Shown: piece by piece, positions 35,701-45,946 of the stretch
How positions within the stretch are numbered: the first letter of the stretch is position 1
Layout of the letters: every line of letters starts with the position of its first letter
Assembly (NCBI GenBank): GCA_019426215.1
Contig: CM033394.1
Span: 992,001 to 1,056,000, forward strand
Length of the DNA stretch: 64,000 bases
Direction: 5' to 3'
Source of the DNA: Buddleja alternifolia
Taxonomy: Eukaryota > Streptophyta > Magnoliopsida > Lamiales > Scrophulariaceae
Position numbers and translations under genes: made by a program
The notes under the pieces: model-generated
The model's database searches: none
What the model saw: only the letters and a program-made list of their open reading frames with translations
What the model was told of the DNA's origin: nothing

Positions 35701-36774
35701 ATGTCTGACGTCTCTCAGAATGAGTCGGCACCCTGTGTCAGTTTCCAAGTTAATGTTCCCCATGCCGATAACCTCTGTCACACCATGATTGGCCATTCTG
35801 ACTCTGCCAAAGTTACCACTCATGTACGATGTGAACATATCCCTATGTGGGGTGATATGATACGAGGCTCCAGAATCAATGATCCAATCTGTTTCTTGGC
35901 ATGATGAACTGACACATGCATCATCACAGATAATGACAACATCACCATCAGTTGCCACAGCTGTAGTGTCTTTGTCATCTTTCTTGTTTTCATTATTTCC
36001 ATTCTTTTGATCTCTTTTCTTCTTTCTGCAGTCTCTTTCGTAGTGGTTTGGACCACCACAGTAATGGCATTTGAAATCTCCTTTGAACTTGGACTTCCCC
36101 CTGGATTTGTCTCTCTGGTGCTGAGGACCTCTATTTTTGTTTCTTCCTCGTCTGTCAGAATTTTCAGTCACCAAGGCATTTTGCTCGGTACTGAACGCCT
36201 GCTCCTTTCTTCTGGACTCTTCGTTTAGAAGGCAATCTTTGACCACTTGCAAGGTCAAATCTCCATTGGGAGCTGAGTTGCTGACTGACACCACGAGGGT
36301 ATCCCAACTATCCGGTAATGAGCTGAGCAATAATAAAGCAATTACTTCATCACCAAGAGGTATCTTCATGTTGATGGATTGATTTATTAAGCCCTGGTAA
36401 GCATTAAGATGCTCCGTCATGCTGGCGCCCTCCATGTACCGTAGCCGGACAATTTTTCTGATAACAGAAGCTTTGTTTAAGGCATTTTTCCTCTCAAACA
36501 TAGCCTCTATATTTTTCCATAGAACATCAGCCTTTTCCTCATTTGCAAAGTGATGGAAGATACTGTGTTCGAAAAAACGTCGGATAAACCCAACCGTCTT
36601 TCTGTGCAAGATGGTCCACTCATCTGCACTCATATCGTTTGGTTTAGATTTATCTCCCTGCAAGGGTAAGTACAAATCCTTGCAATAGAGAAGATCTAAC
36701 ATACTCGGTTTCCAGATTGAGTAGTTCGATCCGTTCAGTTTGAACATCCCACCAATAGATGATGACTCCTCCAT
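32797..36774 (-). CDS. Copia Gag-Pol polyprotein, 1325 residues
   Basis: One open frame encodes, in order: gag (FKLNGSNYSIWKPSML near the N-terminus), a CCHC zinc knuckle CHYCGGPNHYERDC (about 236-249), aspartic protease with DSGAS (about 300-304), the pre-integrase domain (LWHKRLGHLSQKG), the integrase core with its D, D and E region (HTDVCY, DNGGEYQG), reverse transcriptase with YVDDM, and RNase H with the typical Copia C-terminal STTEAEYIA. The order protease-integrase-RT-RNase H defines Copia. No stop or frameshift is present, and active-site motifs are all intact. It would be translated from full-length element RNA, made from the LTR at 36915-37514, and processed by its own protease. The start ATG is the first one after the primer site, about 140 bp from the LTR. 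Confidence 0.97.
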   Translation of the reverse strand: MEESSSIGGMFKLNGSNYSIWKPSMLDLLYCKDLYLPLQGDKSKPNDMSADEWTILHRKTVGFIRRFFEHSIFHHFANEEKADVLWKNIEAMFERKNALNKASVIRKIVRLRYMEGASMTEHLNAYQGLINQSINMKIPLGDEVIALLLLSSLPDSWDTLVVSVSNSAPNGDLTLQVVKDCLLNEESRRKEQAFSTEQNALVTENSDRRGRNKNRGPQHQRDKSRGKSKFKGDFKCHYCGGPNHYERDCRKKKRDQKNGNNENKKDDKDTTAVATDGDVVIICDDACVSSSCQETDWIIDSGASYHITPHRDMFTSYMSGNFGRVRMANHGVTEVIGMGNINLETDTGCRLILRDVRHIPDIRLNIISTGKLDDDGYVSNFGEGKWKLTKGSLITAKGKKKNSLYLMQAKLSNGEVNAAVNNASIELWHKRLGHLSQKGMQLLAKKKLLPDVSGIELQTCVDCLAGKQHRVAFKSFYPSRKSHPLDLVHTDVCYMKDKTLGGAVYFVTFIDDFSRKVWCFALKSKDQVITVFKHFQTKVERETGRKLKCIRSDNGGEYQGPFEQHCRDHGIRLEKSVPKTPQHNGVAERMNRTICERIKCMLSHSKLPKCFWGEAMRTAVDLINLSPSAPLDGDIPDRVWSGKDVSYKHLRVFGCRAFVHIPKDERSKLDDKTKPCIFLGYGHEEFGYRLWDPMNKKVIRSRDVVFLEEQTSDDTKQSERKESSQEVPDDLDPVLSRTTRDHGGDIQDEQNDITDDEPVDDQVPPIQTDDPVPPPEAMIRRSTRQTRPSTRYNPDEYVMLTDGGEPESYPEAISHDQRDMWMEAMKEEMKSLQENHTYDLVKLPKGKRTLKNKWVYKLKNVEHSSQPRYKARLVVKGFNQKKGVDFEEIFSPVVKMSSIRVVLGIAASLSLEIEQLDVKTAFLHGDLDEEIYMEQPEGFRVKGKENLVCRLKKSLYGLKQAPRQWYKKFDSFMTDHDYTRTSSDHCVFFKKFSDGDFIILLLYVDDMLIVGHDASKIEKLKKELGKSFAMKDLGPAKQILGMKISRDRADKKLWLSQEQYIEKVLERFNMGKSKAVSTPLAGHFKLSSAQCPTSEEDKQEMKKIPYASAVGSLMYAMVCTRPDIAHAVGIVSRYLSNPGKDHWEAVKWIMRYLRGTSRLCLRFGDGQTILEGYTDADMAGDIDSRKSTSGYLITFAGGAISWQSKLQKCVALSTTEAEYIAVTEACKEVLWLKKFLEELDLKQEKYRLYCDSQSAIHLSKNSTFHSRSKHIDVRYHWIRDVLDEKLIQLDKVHTDDNGADMLTKSLPREKLEVCKSEAGLVVPPT

Positions 36775-36900
36775 TTTTAATCCGTTACCTCAAATATGAA
36801 CGTGGCTCTCCAAATGCGAAAGCCAAATAGCCCGGGAAAACTTTTCTGATGTGGAAGATCAGATTAAACTGCGACCACAGAGCATACTCAGAATACCCGA

Positions 36901-36912
36901 GCTCTGATACCA
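36901..36912 (-). other. Primer binding site, initiator tRNA-Met type
   Basis: TGGTATCAGAGC on the minus strand is the standard plant initiator-Met primer sequence and stands two bases inside the 5' LTR. Confidence 0.92.
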
Positions 36913-36914
36913 CT

Positions 36915-37514
36915 TGTTGGGAAAGAGTGCCAAAATAAATGACACCGGCGCAACGCGGAAGCGATATAATTCTTTTCCCCACTAACTGGATAAAAATGGG
37001 ACCACACCAACGATAGTACGATAGAAAGAAATAGAATAAACGAGACAAGAGTTTTTACGTGGAAAACCCAAATCGGGAAAAAACCACGGGACCGAAGTCG
37101 AAAACCTCCACTATAACAATAATGGGCTTATACAATTTCTCCCTAAACTAATTAGGGGATACACAAAATCTTCAAGAGAATATCCCTTGGATTACAAATA
37201 CATCAAGTTTAGAAACTTGGAATTGTAGAAGAAAAATAGAACACTCCCTCAATCTTATTTTTCTTCTCCCAATTTTCTCTCTATTTTTTTTCTCTCTATT
37301 TTTTCTCTCTTTCTCTCTATTTCTCTCTCTATCTCTCGCAGCTCTCAGTTGTGTTGGTGTGTTTTAAGAGTGAGAGGAAGGCCCTCTATTTATAGCAAAA
37401 TATGCATGCAATTTCAACTTTTATATGTCATGCATGACATCACTTGATGTCATGCATGACCTCTTTTTTTTTCTTTTTCTTATGTGGGCCCCACATGAGG
37501 GGACCCACCCAACA
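36915..37514 (-). repeat. 5' LTR of the Copia element
   Basis: By eye identical to 32181-32780. It carries the TATA box that would drive the element (complement of CTATTTATAG near 37386-37395). Confidence 0.95.
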
Positions 37515-38764
37515 AGAACTATGTGCCTAGCACCCGGCTTGATGAAGCCTTCTTCGACGCCTTTGTCAAATAACGTGAGCAAAGGATTATAGTACCCGTC
37601 GACATTAAGCAAGCCGACCTGTCGACATAATCATGAACATTTAATATCAAGATAAATAATCAACTTCGTATCTCTTAGAGGACGATGAGAGATGCATCAC
37701 CGGTTTTTTGTGAATCCCGAGCTGTGCCCATGTTATCATCTCCATTAACTCTTCCATTGTTCCATATCCTCCTAAAAAGTTCAGGAATTAGAAATTCTTC
37801 AGTATAAACTATAGTGTGTAGATTACATAAACACCCTCGCATTATACCTTAATTACGAAAAACACCTCAAACTTTGAGAAATTACCACAGCTTCCCCCGT
37901 CAGTTTAGTAGAAACGTAGGGTATACGTGTAACTATTCCTAAGCTAATACAAATTTCTGTAAAAACGTATTTTGATTTGATTCTGAAGCTTACCAGGTAG
38001 AGCAATAAACGCTTCAGCCTCCCGAGCCATTTCAGCTTTACGCTCATGCATGTCTGCAACGATTTTCACGTCCCCAACACTTTCACCTGATATCTGTCAT
38101 TATATAACTCATATACATAGTGCCTTATTTGAACATAAGTAATGTTATAGCAATTCACATAGAAACGATTTTTCGTAGATTATATAAGATATTGGTTCCC
38201 TCATCTTCCTAAGACATAAAATATCAATCAACAAAATATACAAATTTCCATTCAGCTCGAGCTCGTTTACCCCCCGTAGCTGTCTATTAGTCCCAATACT
38301 TGAAACAATGTTGAAATATGAAAAAAATTAAACGAATGAACAAACTTAAGAAAATTCGACACAATGACAACGAAAACCAGCTGCAAAATTCTTGAAGATG
38401 TACCTCAATGGGAACTAGAGCTTTCGGAATTACTCTGCATTTTGAAGCAAATAACTGTTAAGTTAAGACTATGATAGAATCATTTTAGTTCATCAAGAAG
38501 AAATTTAAGCTAATTTTTTCAAGCATTACCCGAGAACATGGCAACCACCATCATAAACTCTTTGGGATAGTAATCCCATTAGCCCAACGCTTCCACCTCC
38601 ATACACCAAGTTTATCTTCCTATCCACCTTCAATCAACATAAGAAAAAAATACGAAAAATCGTTGGCATAACAAAGCAATGGTAGAAACGAATCAAAAAA
38701 GAGAAGAATACGAATGCGCAGAAGATAGGATTTATTCACACGACTGTGGTAGACACTTTAAAAA

Positions 38765-39190
38765 CGGACTACTGTAGAATGACCAAAATACCCTTCTAGA
38801 ACTCGGGAACTCCATCATGCAAGCCAATCTAATAATCAAAAAAATAGATGCACTACAACTATTCTTATTGTAAAATGACCGAAATACCCTTCTAGAACTC
38901 CACAAATGGACTACAACTACGGGTATTGTAAAACGACCAAAATACCCTTCTAAAACTCCACAAATGGACACTACAACTACTGCTATCACCAAATGACCGA
39001 AATACCCTTCCAGAACTCCACAAATCGGCTACAACTACTGCTACCGTAAAATGACCAAAATATCCTTGTAGAACTCCATATGGACAACTACTGTTACTGT
39101 AAAATGACCTAAATACCCTTCTAAAACTCCAGAAATGGACTACTACTGCTACCTACAATGACCAGAATACCCTTCTAGAACTCCAGAACA
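38765..39190. repeat. Minisatellite in LOG intron 1
   Basis: About seven imperfect copies of a roughly 58-62 bp unit containing AATGACCAAAATACCCTTCT, AGAACTCCA and CTACAACTACTGCTA. Copy-to-copy changes include single-base changes and small indels. Confidence 0.8.
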
Positions 39191-39891
39191 TCAATCAAGG
39201 CAATCACCTACCAAAGTAGATGGAAATTCCGTAGGAAATGGAGATCAATCAAGAGAAATCCATTGCTTCAAGATAAACAAAATCAGTTCAATAAATCAAA
39301 TACCAATTCTGATAAATATATTAAATATCTTTGTACAGATTTATGATATCTTTGTATCTTTTTCATGTTTATCTACTGTTGCTGAATTTTCAACAACTAG
39401 TTAAAGATTAATTGAGTAAATAAAGTGAAAAGAAAAGAAATAGATGAATAACATATCTAGATAAAGGCCTAAGCTATAAATAAGATAAATGATAAACATG
39501 AAAAAAAATACAAAAATATCATAAAATTATACAAAGATATATAATATATTTAACAAATTCATTCATGACCCCATAAAACACCTTCAGAGCTCAACCCACA
39601 AAAATCCCATTATCAAAAAAGTAAATCTTTTAGTAAAAAAAAATCAATATTTTGACAACCATGACAAGATTTTTTCTTTTTTTTTTTTTTTTTTTTGGAA
39701 CTCGAAAGTTTACCATGATAAGATTTCAATCATATATTAACTCTTCTTCTTTTTTCCCAATAAAAAAAGAAAAATTAAAGAAACAAACAAACCAGTTCAT
39801 TCCCCAAGTCAATAGCAGCATCACTGAAGACTTTTCTGTAGCCCGGATTACTCCCACAGAACACACAGATTTTCTTGAATTTGCTCTCCAT

Positions 39892-40050
39892 TACAGAAAC
39901 ACCCAAAAATTCAATCTTTTCTTTATATTTATATATATGTGTGTGTGTATATACGTATATATCACACTTCTGGACTTATATTGATAACTCTCTCTATATA
40001 TATATATATATACTCTCTCTCTCTCACTATATATAACTATATATATATAC

Positions 40051-40101
<51 letters not shown>

Positions 40102-40461
40102 GCTCTCTCCCACTCTATATACCTATATATGTTAATATATATAGAGTTATGAAAATCTGGGTGTTTCTTGAATTGGTGATTAAACCAGTTGAGAGCTGAA
40201 GAAATCAAACAGAGATTTTAGAGGCGTTATGTGTGAGAATCTGTGTTTGTTTTTGAGATAAAAAATAATAATAATAATAACTTTATCATAATGATTAAAA
40301 GAATAACATCAGTAGCCCACATACTCTACGTCTGTCGGCTTTTGGAAACTTTAAATAAATTTTATTTCAATAATTCAAAGATCCCACTTATTTTTAATTT
40401 GGGTATTCGGTAACAAAATAATTCTTCTACTCTTATATACATATATATATATATATACATG
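39892..40461 (-). promoter_or_regulatory. LOG 5' region with microsatellites
   Basis: Upstream of the LOG start codon lie alternating TA and CT/GA runs (about 39930-40135) and an AAT run (about 40264-40281). A leader is probably here, but the transcription start cannot be placed in such low-complexity DNA. Confidence 0.4.
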
Positions 40462-41000
40462 ATTAGTAAAATTCGGGACGGAAAAAGTTCGTCATTAGAT
40501 ATGTACGTGTATATTATGAAATTTTATTGAAAGTTACGGAGAAAAATTTGCCTAAAAAGTACGAGAACGGAAAATAAATGGATTCGTAGACGTATGAGTA
40601 TAATACAAATATAAATTAATTATTTGGGAGTAAAAATACGACTTAGTTCTATATAAATTTGTAAGATTTATTGTTTGTACTCACTTTTAATTTATATAAA
40701 TAATATTTTATATGAGTCATTAATTGACAATATTTAATATTTTGATAAATTATTAACGTTCAGAGTTTTTAATTGTAAAATAATCAATTAGTATTTAAAA
40801 AATAATAACAATTTTTAAGTTTTATTAGAATATTATTCGTCGAGTATTACACGAAATACATAAAGTATGTGTACTAAATGATTCAAATAAAAAATATGAG
40901 TATTATTCATTACATTCAGAATGCATACGGGAAACGGAAGTATTTTTTAATTATACATACGTATATATATTATACGAGTATAATACGAGTTTTTACTAAT
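40462..41000 (+). repeat. Dispersed repeat with TTAGTAAAA inverted ends
   Basis: It begins at about TTAGTAAAATTCGGG and ends CGAGTTTTTACTAA, short inverted ends. The body is the diverged reverse complement of 28806-29500. No clear target duplication and no coding capacity. Confidence 0.55.
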
Positions 41001-41518
41001 AAAGTGATATATATATATATTGGGTCAAATATACATGTTAAGGTCTTATTTGTTCACGTTTTGAAGTTAGAATTCTGAGAGTTTCTCGAGATATGCGTAT
41101 TATCGAGAATCGAGTAAAAACAATGTGACGTTGTGATATGTTTGTTTATGATTTAAAAATGGTTAAAATTTATAAAATATGTCAAATAAAAAATGATTGG
41201 TTGGTGTATCATGTATAATAGGTTAAAGATAAACTAAAAATTGTAAAATATGAAATAGAAAGAGAAAGAGAAAGATAAAGGTATATGTTGGAGTAACTAG
41301 ATATTGATTGATGATTTTGTGAAACGATGAATGCAGTAATTGATAGGTAGTTATGTAGGGAAAAGGAAAAGTGAGTTTGAAGGAAAATTAGTGTGATTTT
41401 TGAGAATTTTGTGATTCAAGATATAAAAAATAGGATTCAAAAACATATACAAACAAGGCCTAAGTATCTACAAATATGTGTGAATATATATTGGTGATCT
41501 AAATTTAAAATATTACGA

Positions 41519-41843
41519 GAGTATTTGGTTAAGCTTATAAGCTTTTCTAAACATCTTATAAGATGTTTTAGAGCTTATAAACTCTATAAATTTGTTTGGT
41601 AACTTTTTTAAAAAAATAACTTATAACACCAAAAAATAAGATGTTTAGATCTTATAAGTTGTTTTTAAAAAAGTAATCTAACCTCACCTTTTTTTTAAAT
41701 ATCTTATAAAATATTATATTTTATAAGCTCCTAAAATATTTTATTTAAATATTTTATAAAATATTATATTTTATAAGCTCCTAAAATATTTTATAAGATA
41801 TAAGAGCTTATAAGTTGTTTTCGCTAAACTTAGCCAAATACTC
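41519..41843. mobile_element. MITE rich in CTTATAAG motifs
   Basis: The left end GAGTATTTGGTTAAGCTTAT and the right end, CTAAACTTAGCCAAATACTC, are inverted copies. The interior is made of TTATAAG and AAATATTTTATA repeats, with one tandem duplication near 41690-41790. I see no reliable target duplication, so the superfamily is not assigned. Confidence 0.6.
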
Positions 41844-42297
41844 ATTTTAACATAGAAGAAGATTTTAACTTTCTTTTTATATCAAAATTGTATTTTCCAA
41901 TATCGTTTGTTGCTCAGTCCACTCTCTTATACTTTATTTGGTGTTGGCTTCAAATTGATTCCAAGAGTTGTACAAAAAAGGTCATTTAATTTTATATACA
42001 ATGATCAAATGGCACGTATATGTTAACTCGGATAATTTAACTTTTTAAACATATTTTGTCTTATTCGAACTTCTAAATTTCAAATGTTATTAAACGAGAC
42101 CAAAAAAGACACTGGTCGAACAATTGGTTTTTTTATATTTTAATGGATCGAATTCAAATGAGCTTCTAGCGATGAATATATAAATAGTTCAACTTACTTT
42201 TTAATGGATTACCTAGTCACCGAATTGCTATTGCAGATGTATTTAAACACATGACCTCGTTACTGAAGTATTAGTTCGCGAACTACTATTGTAAGCA

Positions 42298-42645
42298 GAT
42301 ATAATAAACCAAATTATTCGATCTTCGATTCAAGATCAATCCCCAGAACCTCGTTTGAACTCGGTCATTTAGCATATAAAATTGAGCTAGAACAACCTTT
42401 ATGTGTTCAATAAGTTTTGAAACTCGACTCAAGCTCGATTCAATTAGTAAAAGAATGATAAAACAGGTGCAAAAAATCAAGCTAGATACTCGAACTTGAC
42501 TCGTGTTCGGTTCGATTAAAGCGCAATGACGTTAAAATTAAAGCGCGATTAAATTAAGTTCAGACACAAATTTTGAAACTCAAGAATTATTCAAACAAAC
42601 TTGAATAATTAATTTATTTAACTCAACTTGATTCAAATTTTGGTA
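42298..42645. mobile_element. Degenerate hAT-like MITE of the 26405 family
   Basis: Shares the order AAACCAAATTATTCGATC, TTTGAACTCGG, AAGTTTTGAAACTCGACTC and TCGTGTTCGGTTCGATTAAA with the element at 26405-26730. Ends are worn and no target duplication could be read. Confidence 0.45.
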
Positions 42646-42865
42646 CATAATCATTAAGTATTAGGCCAGACAAACCAGGCTAACACTTGGATGGTGAATT
42701 GGCTGTGTATATAATTTCGAGAAAAAAATATTGGCTGTGTATATTTGGGGCCAAATAATAAATTATTTGACTCAACTCGATTCGAATTTTGGTACATAAT
42801 CATAAAATGTTGGGCCAAACAAACCAGGCTAACACTTGGATGGTGAATTGGGCTATGTGCATTTG
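42617..42865. repeat. Tandem duplication of a roughly 150 bp unit
   Basis: The segment with ATTTTGGTACATAATCAT and ACAAACCAGGCTAACACTTG appears twice, about 150 bp apart, with a few differences. It overlaps the right edge of the degenerate hAT-like element. Confidence 0.75.
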
Positions 42866-43149
42866 GGGCCAAATTAAATAAAAATAATAAGGTAGGTTAG
42901 TCCATGCAAAGCAAGTGAAAGTTAGGGCAATTTGCAATATGACTGTGAGTAAAGAAAATTTGGGTCAAAAATGTTTTCTCTCTTTGGGTTGTGTGGATCT
43001 TCTTTTCTAGCCTAATTGAACCATTACCCTATTTTCACCAAACGAATAGGGCTCAAATATTCCAGTGTCCAGCCCAATAATACAAATTGAAGAGACAAGT
43101 TGTGAAATACAGACTGAAGAGTTGCACCGAATCATCCATTTAAAAAATC

Positions 43150-43341
43150 AACAAGGTGCATAGTTGATAGATAGTTGGATTCTTTAAACATATTGTTTAG
43201 GGTTCGATCTCTGCCCATGTGTAGGGAAAAGACTTTATTGGGAAAGGTAAAACCCATTTCGGTGATCTTTACACCTCAAAGAGATTAGTCTCCTTCGTTC
43301 GGTTGGGGGAAACCCTTGTATAAAACAAAAAAACAAAAATC
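43150..43341 (+). mobile_element. Probable tRNA-derived SINE, second family
   Basis: It contains an A-box-like TAGTTGATAGATAGTTGG and a B-box-like GGGTTCGATCTC at about 43200-43211, and ends in an A-rich tail. Flanks (ATTTAAAAAATCAA left, ATTTAAAAATAA right) look like an imperfect target duplication. It does not resemble the SINEs at 51197 and 60572 in its body. Confidence 0.5.
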
Positions 43342-43843
43342 TATTTAAAAATAATAGTTCATACTGTATTTTGTTCCATGTACACATGTTATTGTGTATA
43401 ACTTTTACTATATTTGTATGTCATTCAATAAATATGTATACACACATATGCTTACAAGATAAAATATGAGATAAAATTACCTGGAAAAAAAAAATCTCGA
43501 CTGATTTCACTAAGATATCTCACCAACAGGGAGTGAGAAAAAAAAGGATTATTGTGATCCTATAGTGGTAACCGAAGAGTCTCACGAGTTCATTAGCTTT
43601 GTGATTTGATTTGATTTTTTACGAGTCGGATCGAGTTTAAATATAATTGGTCATGACTTGCATACTCACAACCTAGTAAATAAATAATAATAAATATTTA
43701 TTGCTTATTCATTAGTACATATTATATATGTGTGTGTCTCTTTCGAGCTCAATCTTGAGCTATTTACGTTTAGTTTCAGAATCTATGGAACGAGCCCGAG
43801 ACAAACAATTTCGAGTTGTGTGTACCCTTTACATTATTCCAAT

Positions 43844-44598
43844 CAGGGACGGAGCCGCGAAGGGCTGGAGGGTGCTACCGTCCCCCCTCAATTTTTTCAT
43901 TTTCTAGTTTTCAGGTATAAATTTTAAAAAAAGTTGTATTTTCGCCCCCCCTCAATAATAACAAAAATCAAAATTAATTCACATTCATAACCCACAAGCT
44001 AGCCCAAACCCACATAATAGAACAATTGACTCAATTGAATATTTCAATAGACTATATAATCAAAATTTTAAGGTAGAATTCTTGTTATAATTTTACATTT
44101 TTCCATGATCCATGATATGTTCAAATCTCACCAACCGTTTCTCATCTTTTCTATATGATAAGTATCTTTTTATTTTTGCTTTATCTTTTTATAGTCGATT
44201 TTTTCGAAATTGGATATTGTTGATAAAATGTAACGATGATTATCATTTTTAATTTGAAATGTTAAAATTGATATTAGTCAAATCATACTTTTTAGACTTT
44301 TTATATTTTGTTTCACTTAATATTAGGATTGAAAAATGTATCAAATATTATTTTTAGTGGTTTGACAATTGCCTACATCCACGGGAGAGAATAAAAGAAT
44401 TTCACTATTAACAAAACAAGTTCAAAAGTTTTTACTAAACCTAATTTTCAATTTTTTCGCATACATATAGCATAGCGTCCCGTAGCGCAAGGGCAAGCCC
44501 CCCGCACCCCCCATATAATCCTTCGGCTACCAGGCAAATAAAACTCATTTATATCATAACAATCTCACCCCCGAGTATAATTTCTGATTCCGTCCCTG
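43844..44598. mobile_element. hAT-like MITE, same family as 19510-19924
   Basis: Starts CAGGGACGGAGCCGCG and ends GATTCCGTCCCTG. The right part matches the element at 19510-19924 (AATCCTTCGGCTAC, the CAATCTC motif, CCGTCCCTG end). Flanks ATTCCAAT and ATTTTAAC are a weak 8 bp duplication. The longer central AT-rich region has no coding capacity. Confidence 0.65.
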
Positions 44599-45060
44599 AT
44601 TTTAACCATTCATGTAAAATAGATCGGGAATGCATTTCAAATAATAGCGTTATCCCATGACCTAAAAGTCCCCCGACCATATGGGTCATCTTGGAGCAAG
44701 ATAAGGTGGGAGTGACATGGATTAAACATACGACCTTAAATAAAATAAATTTTTAGCTAAATTAGGAGTTTCAACCCTTTTGGCCTCAGGTTTTCTTATC
44801 ACAACCCTAAATTCAAGCAATCTGTTCCGGATACCAGTTTCCCAAGGACAAACAAAAATAAAATATCAAATACACAAATATACAATATTCAAAATCATTT
44901 CTTCTAAACTTTTTAATAAAGTGAATTTCTTAATTTATTGCTTAAAACAAATTTAATTTTGATCATTATATTCCTCCCTTCTACCATGGGAAAAAAAATT
45001 CCAGGAGGTAAGATATATATACATTACATATATATATATATATATATAATCATCTTAGAG

Positions 45061-45621
45061 ATGTTATCATTGATTTCATTATCTTGTGCAGTTTCATACC
45101 TTTTCGGCCGATTAACACGCAAGAAAACGACGTCGTCGCAGAGCGAACTCGATGAAATCGCGAACGGAGAAGAAACCTCAGACGACGGCGGCGGCGGAGA
45201 CGAAAACGCCGCCTATTCCGGAGGCGACGGAAGCTCCCAAACGTCAATCGACGATCAGCCGGCGGCGGCGCCGCAGCATCACATGAGAACCGCCTCCTGC
45301 CACCAACGCAGCCGGTCGGCGTCGAAGCTCGTGTGGAGCCTGAGCACGGGGCTGCTCGGTGGCGGTGGACAGTCGTCGAAGCTCCGGCGATCGGAGAAGA
45401 AGCTGAAACACGAGGATTCGATTTGGAAGAAGACGATTATATTAGGGGAGAAATGTAGGGTTCCTGATGAGGATGATGATACGATTTTGTACGATGAGAA
45501 TGGGAATAGAATCTCTACGTATCATCCGAAGAACACTGTTGGAATTAGGTCGTTTTCGCGGCAGAATTCGTCTGTCCATCAAGGTTCGATTCCTTCGTTC
45601 GAACAATTATCGAGAAAATAG
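45061..45621 (+). CDS. Uncharacterised small plant protein, 186 residues
   Basis: A single-exon frame starts MLSLISLSCAVSYLFGRLTR, with a short hydrophobic N-terminus followed by basic residues. A long disordered acidic Gly/Asp/Ser part follows (about 22-75), then a basic serine-rich part (SRSASKLVWSLSTGLLG). The best-conserved-looking block is near 124-160: IWKKTIILGEKCRVP, DDDTILYDENGNRISTYHPK. I recall small plant proteins of unknown function with WKKTIILGEKC and YD.NGN blocks, so this is probably a real gene of that type. GC and codon use are clearly higher than in the surrounding DNA, which supports coding. I chose the ATG at 45061 because the longer upstream frame runs through a TA microsatellite. 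Function is unknown; the N-terminus could be a membrane anchor. Confidence 0.8.
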   Translation: MLSLISLSCAVSYLFGRLTRKKTTSSQSELDEIANGEETSDDGGGGDENAAYSGGDGSSQTSIDDQPAAAPQHHMRTASCHQRSRSASKLVWSLSTGLLGGGGQSSKLRRSEKKLKHEDSIWKKTIILGEKCRVPDEDDDTILYDENGNRISTYHPKNTVGIRSFSRQNSSVHQGSIPSFEQLSRK

Positions 45622-45946
45622 GTAGGAATAATTTTGGCTTTTTTTTGTTGGGTTTTTTCTTGAGTTAATTAATTTACTGTATTATTATGGATTAAGAAAA
45701 TTAATGAGGATTTTACATCATATATATATATTAAAACTATATATGATTTTTTTACACTGATTTTTTATTTCTTTAAGGACTTTTAAATTCTAACTTGTTA
45801 TTTGATCATCTTGGTAATAATTAGTTTTATTTGAAGTCTCAAAATAAGAAGTTCATGTAGTCGGGTAATTAATTATTATTAAAGGTTATTCTTTTTAAAT
45901 GAATCAGTTACATCATTCTTCGGCTTAATAGAAGTTATTTAACTAT

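Larger units (their letters stand above)
32181..37514 (-). mobile_element. Complete Copia LTR retrotransposon inside LOG exon 6
   Basis: Two 600 bp LTRs (32181-32780 and 36915-37514) enclose one uninterrupted polyprotein. Target duplication AGAAC is perfect (32176-32180 and 37515-37519). On the minus strand the primer site TGGTATCAGAGC (36912-36901) follows the 5' LTR after two bases, and a purine tract (32796-32781) precedes the 3' LTR. I saw no difference between the LTRs by eye. All parts needed for transposition seem present, so it is a very young, possibly competent, autonomous element. It has the same orientation as LOG. Confidence 0.96.
31940..39891 (-). pseudogene. LOG: LOG cytokinin riboside 5'-monophosphate phosphoribohydrolase, disrupted in exon 6
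   Basis: Seven minus-strand exons are readable: 39891-39793, 38627-38530, 38434-38404, 38093-37994, 37771-37701, exon 6 in two halves (37618-37515 and 32175-32136) and 32029-31940. Leaving out the Copia insert and one AGAAC duplicate they total 633 bp, a 210-residue protein of LOG size. Exon 1 gives [14 protein letters not shown]. Exons 4-5 give the catalytic/nucleotide motif [10 protein letters not shown]. Exon 7 ends DDHVAPHESW and on to a TGA. LOG releases active free-base cytokinins from nucleotide precursors in the cytosol. The element splits exon 6 after ARHIVL. Without precise removal, translation would end in LTR-encoded residues (a frame closing at 37421) and lose about 45 C-terminal residues. 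All other splice sites and frames are intact, so the damage is recent or limited to one allele. Confidence 0.93.

Noticed and set aside
39930..40135. Alternating TA/CT microsatellites as a regulatory array
   Set aside because: Simple-sequence runs with no conserved motif; ordinary microsatellites.
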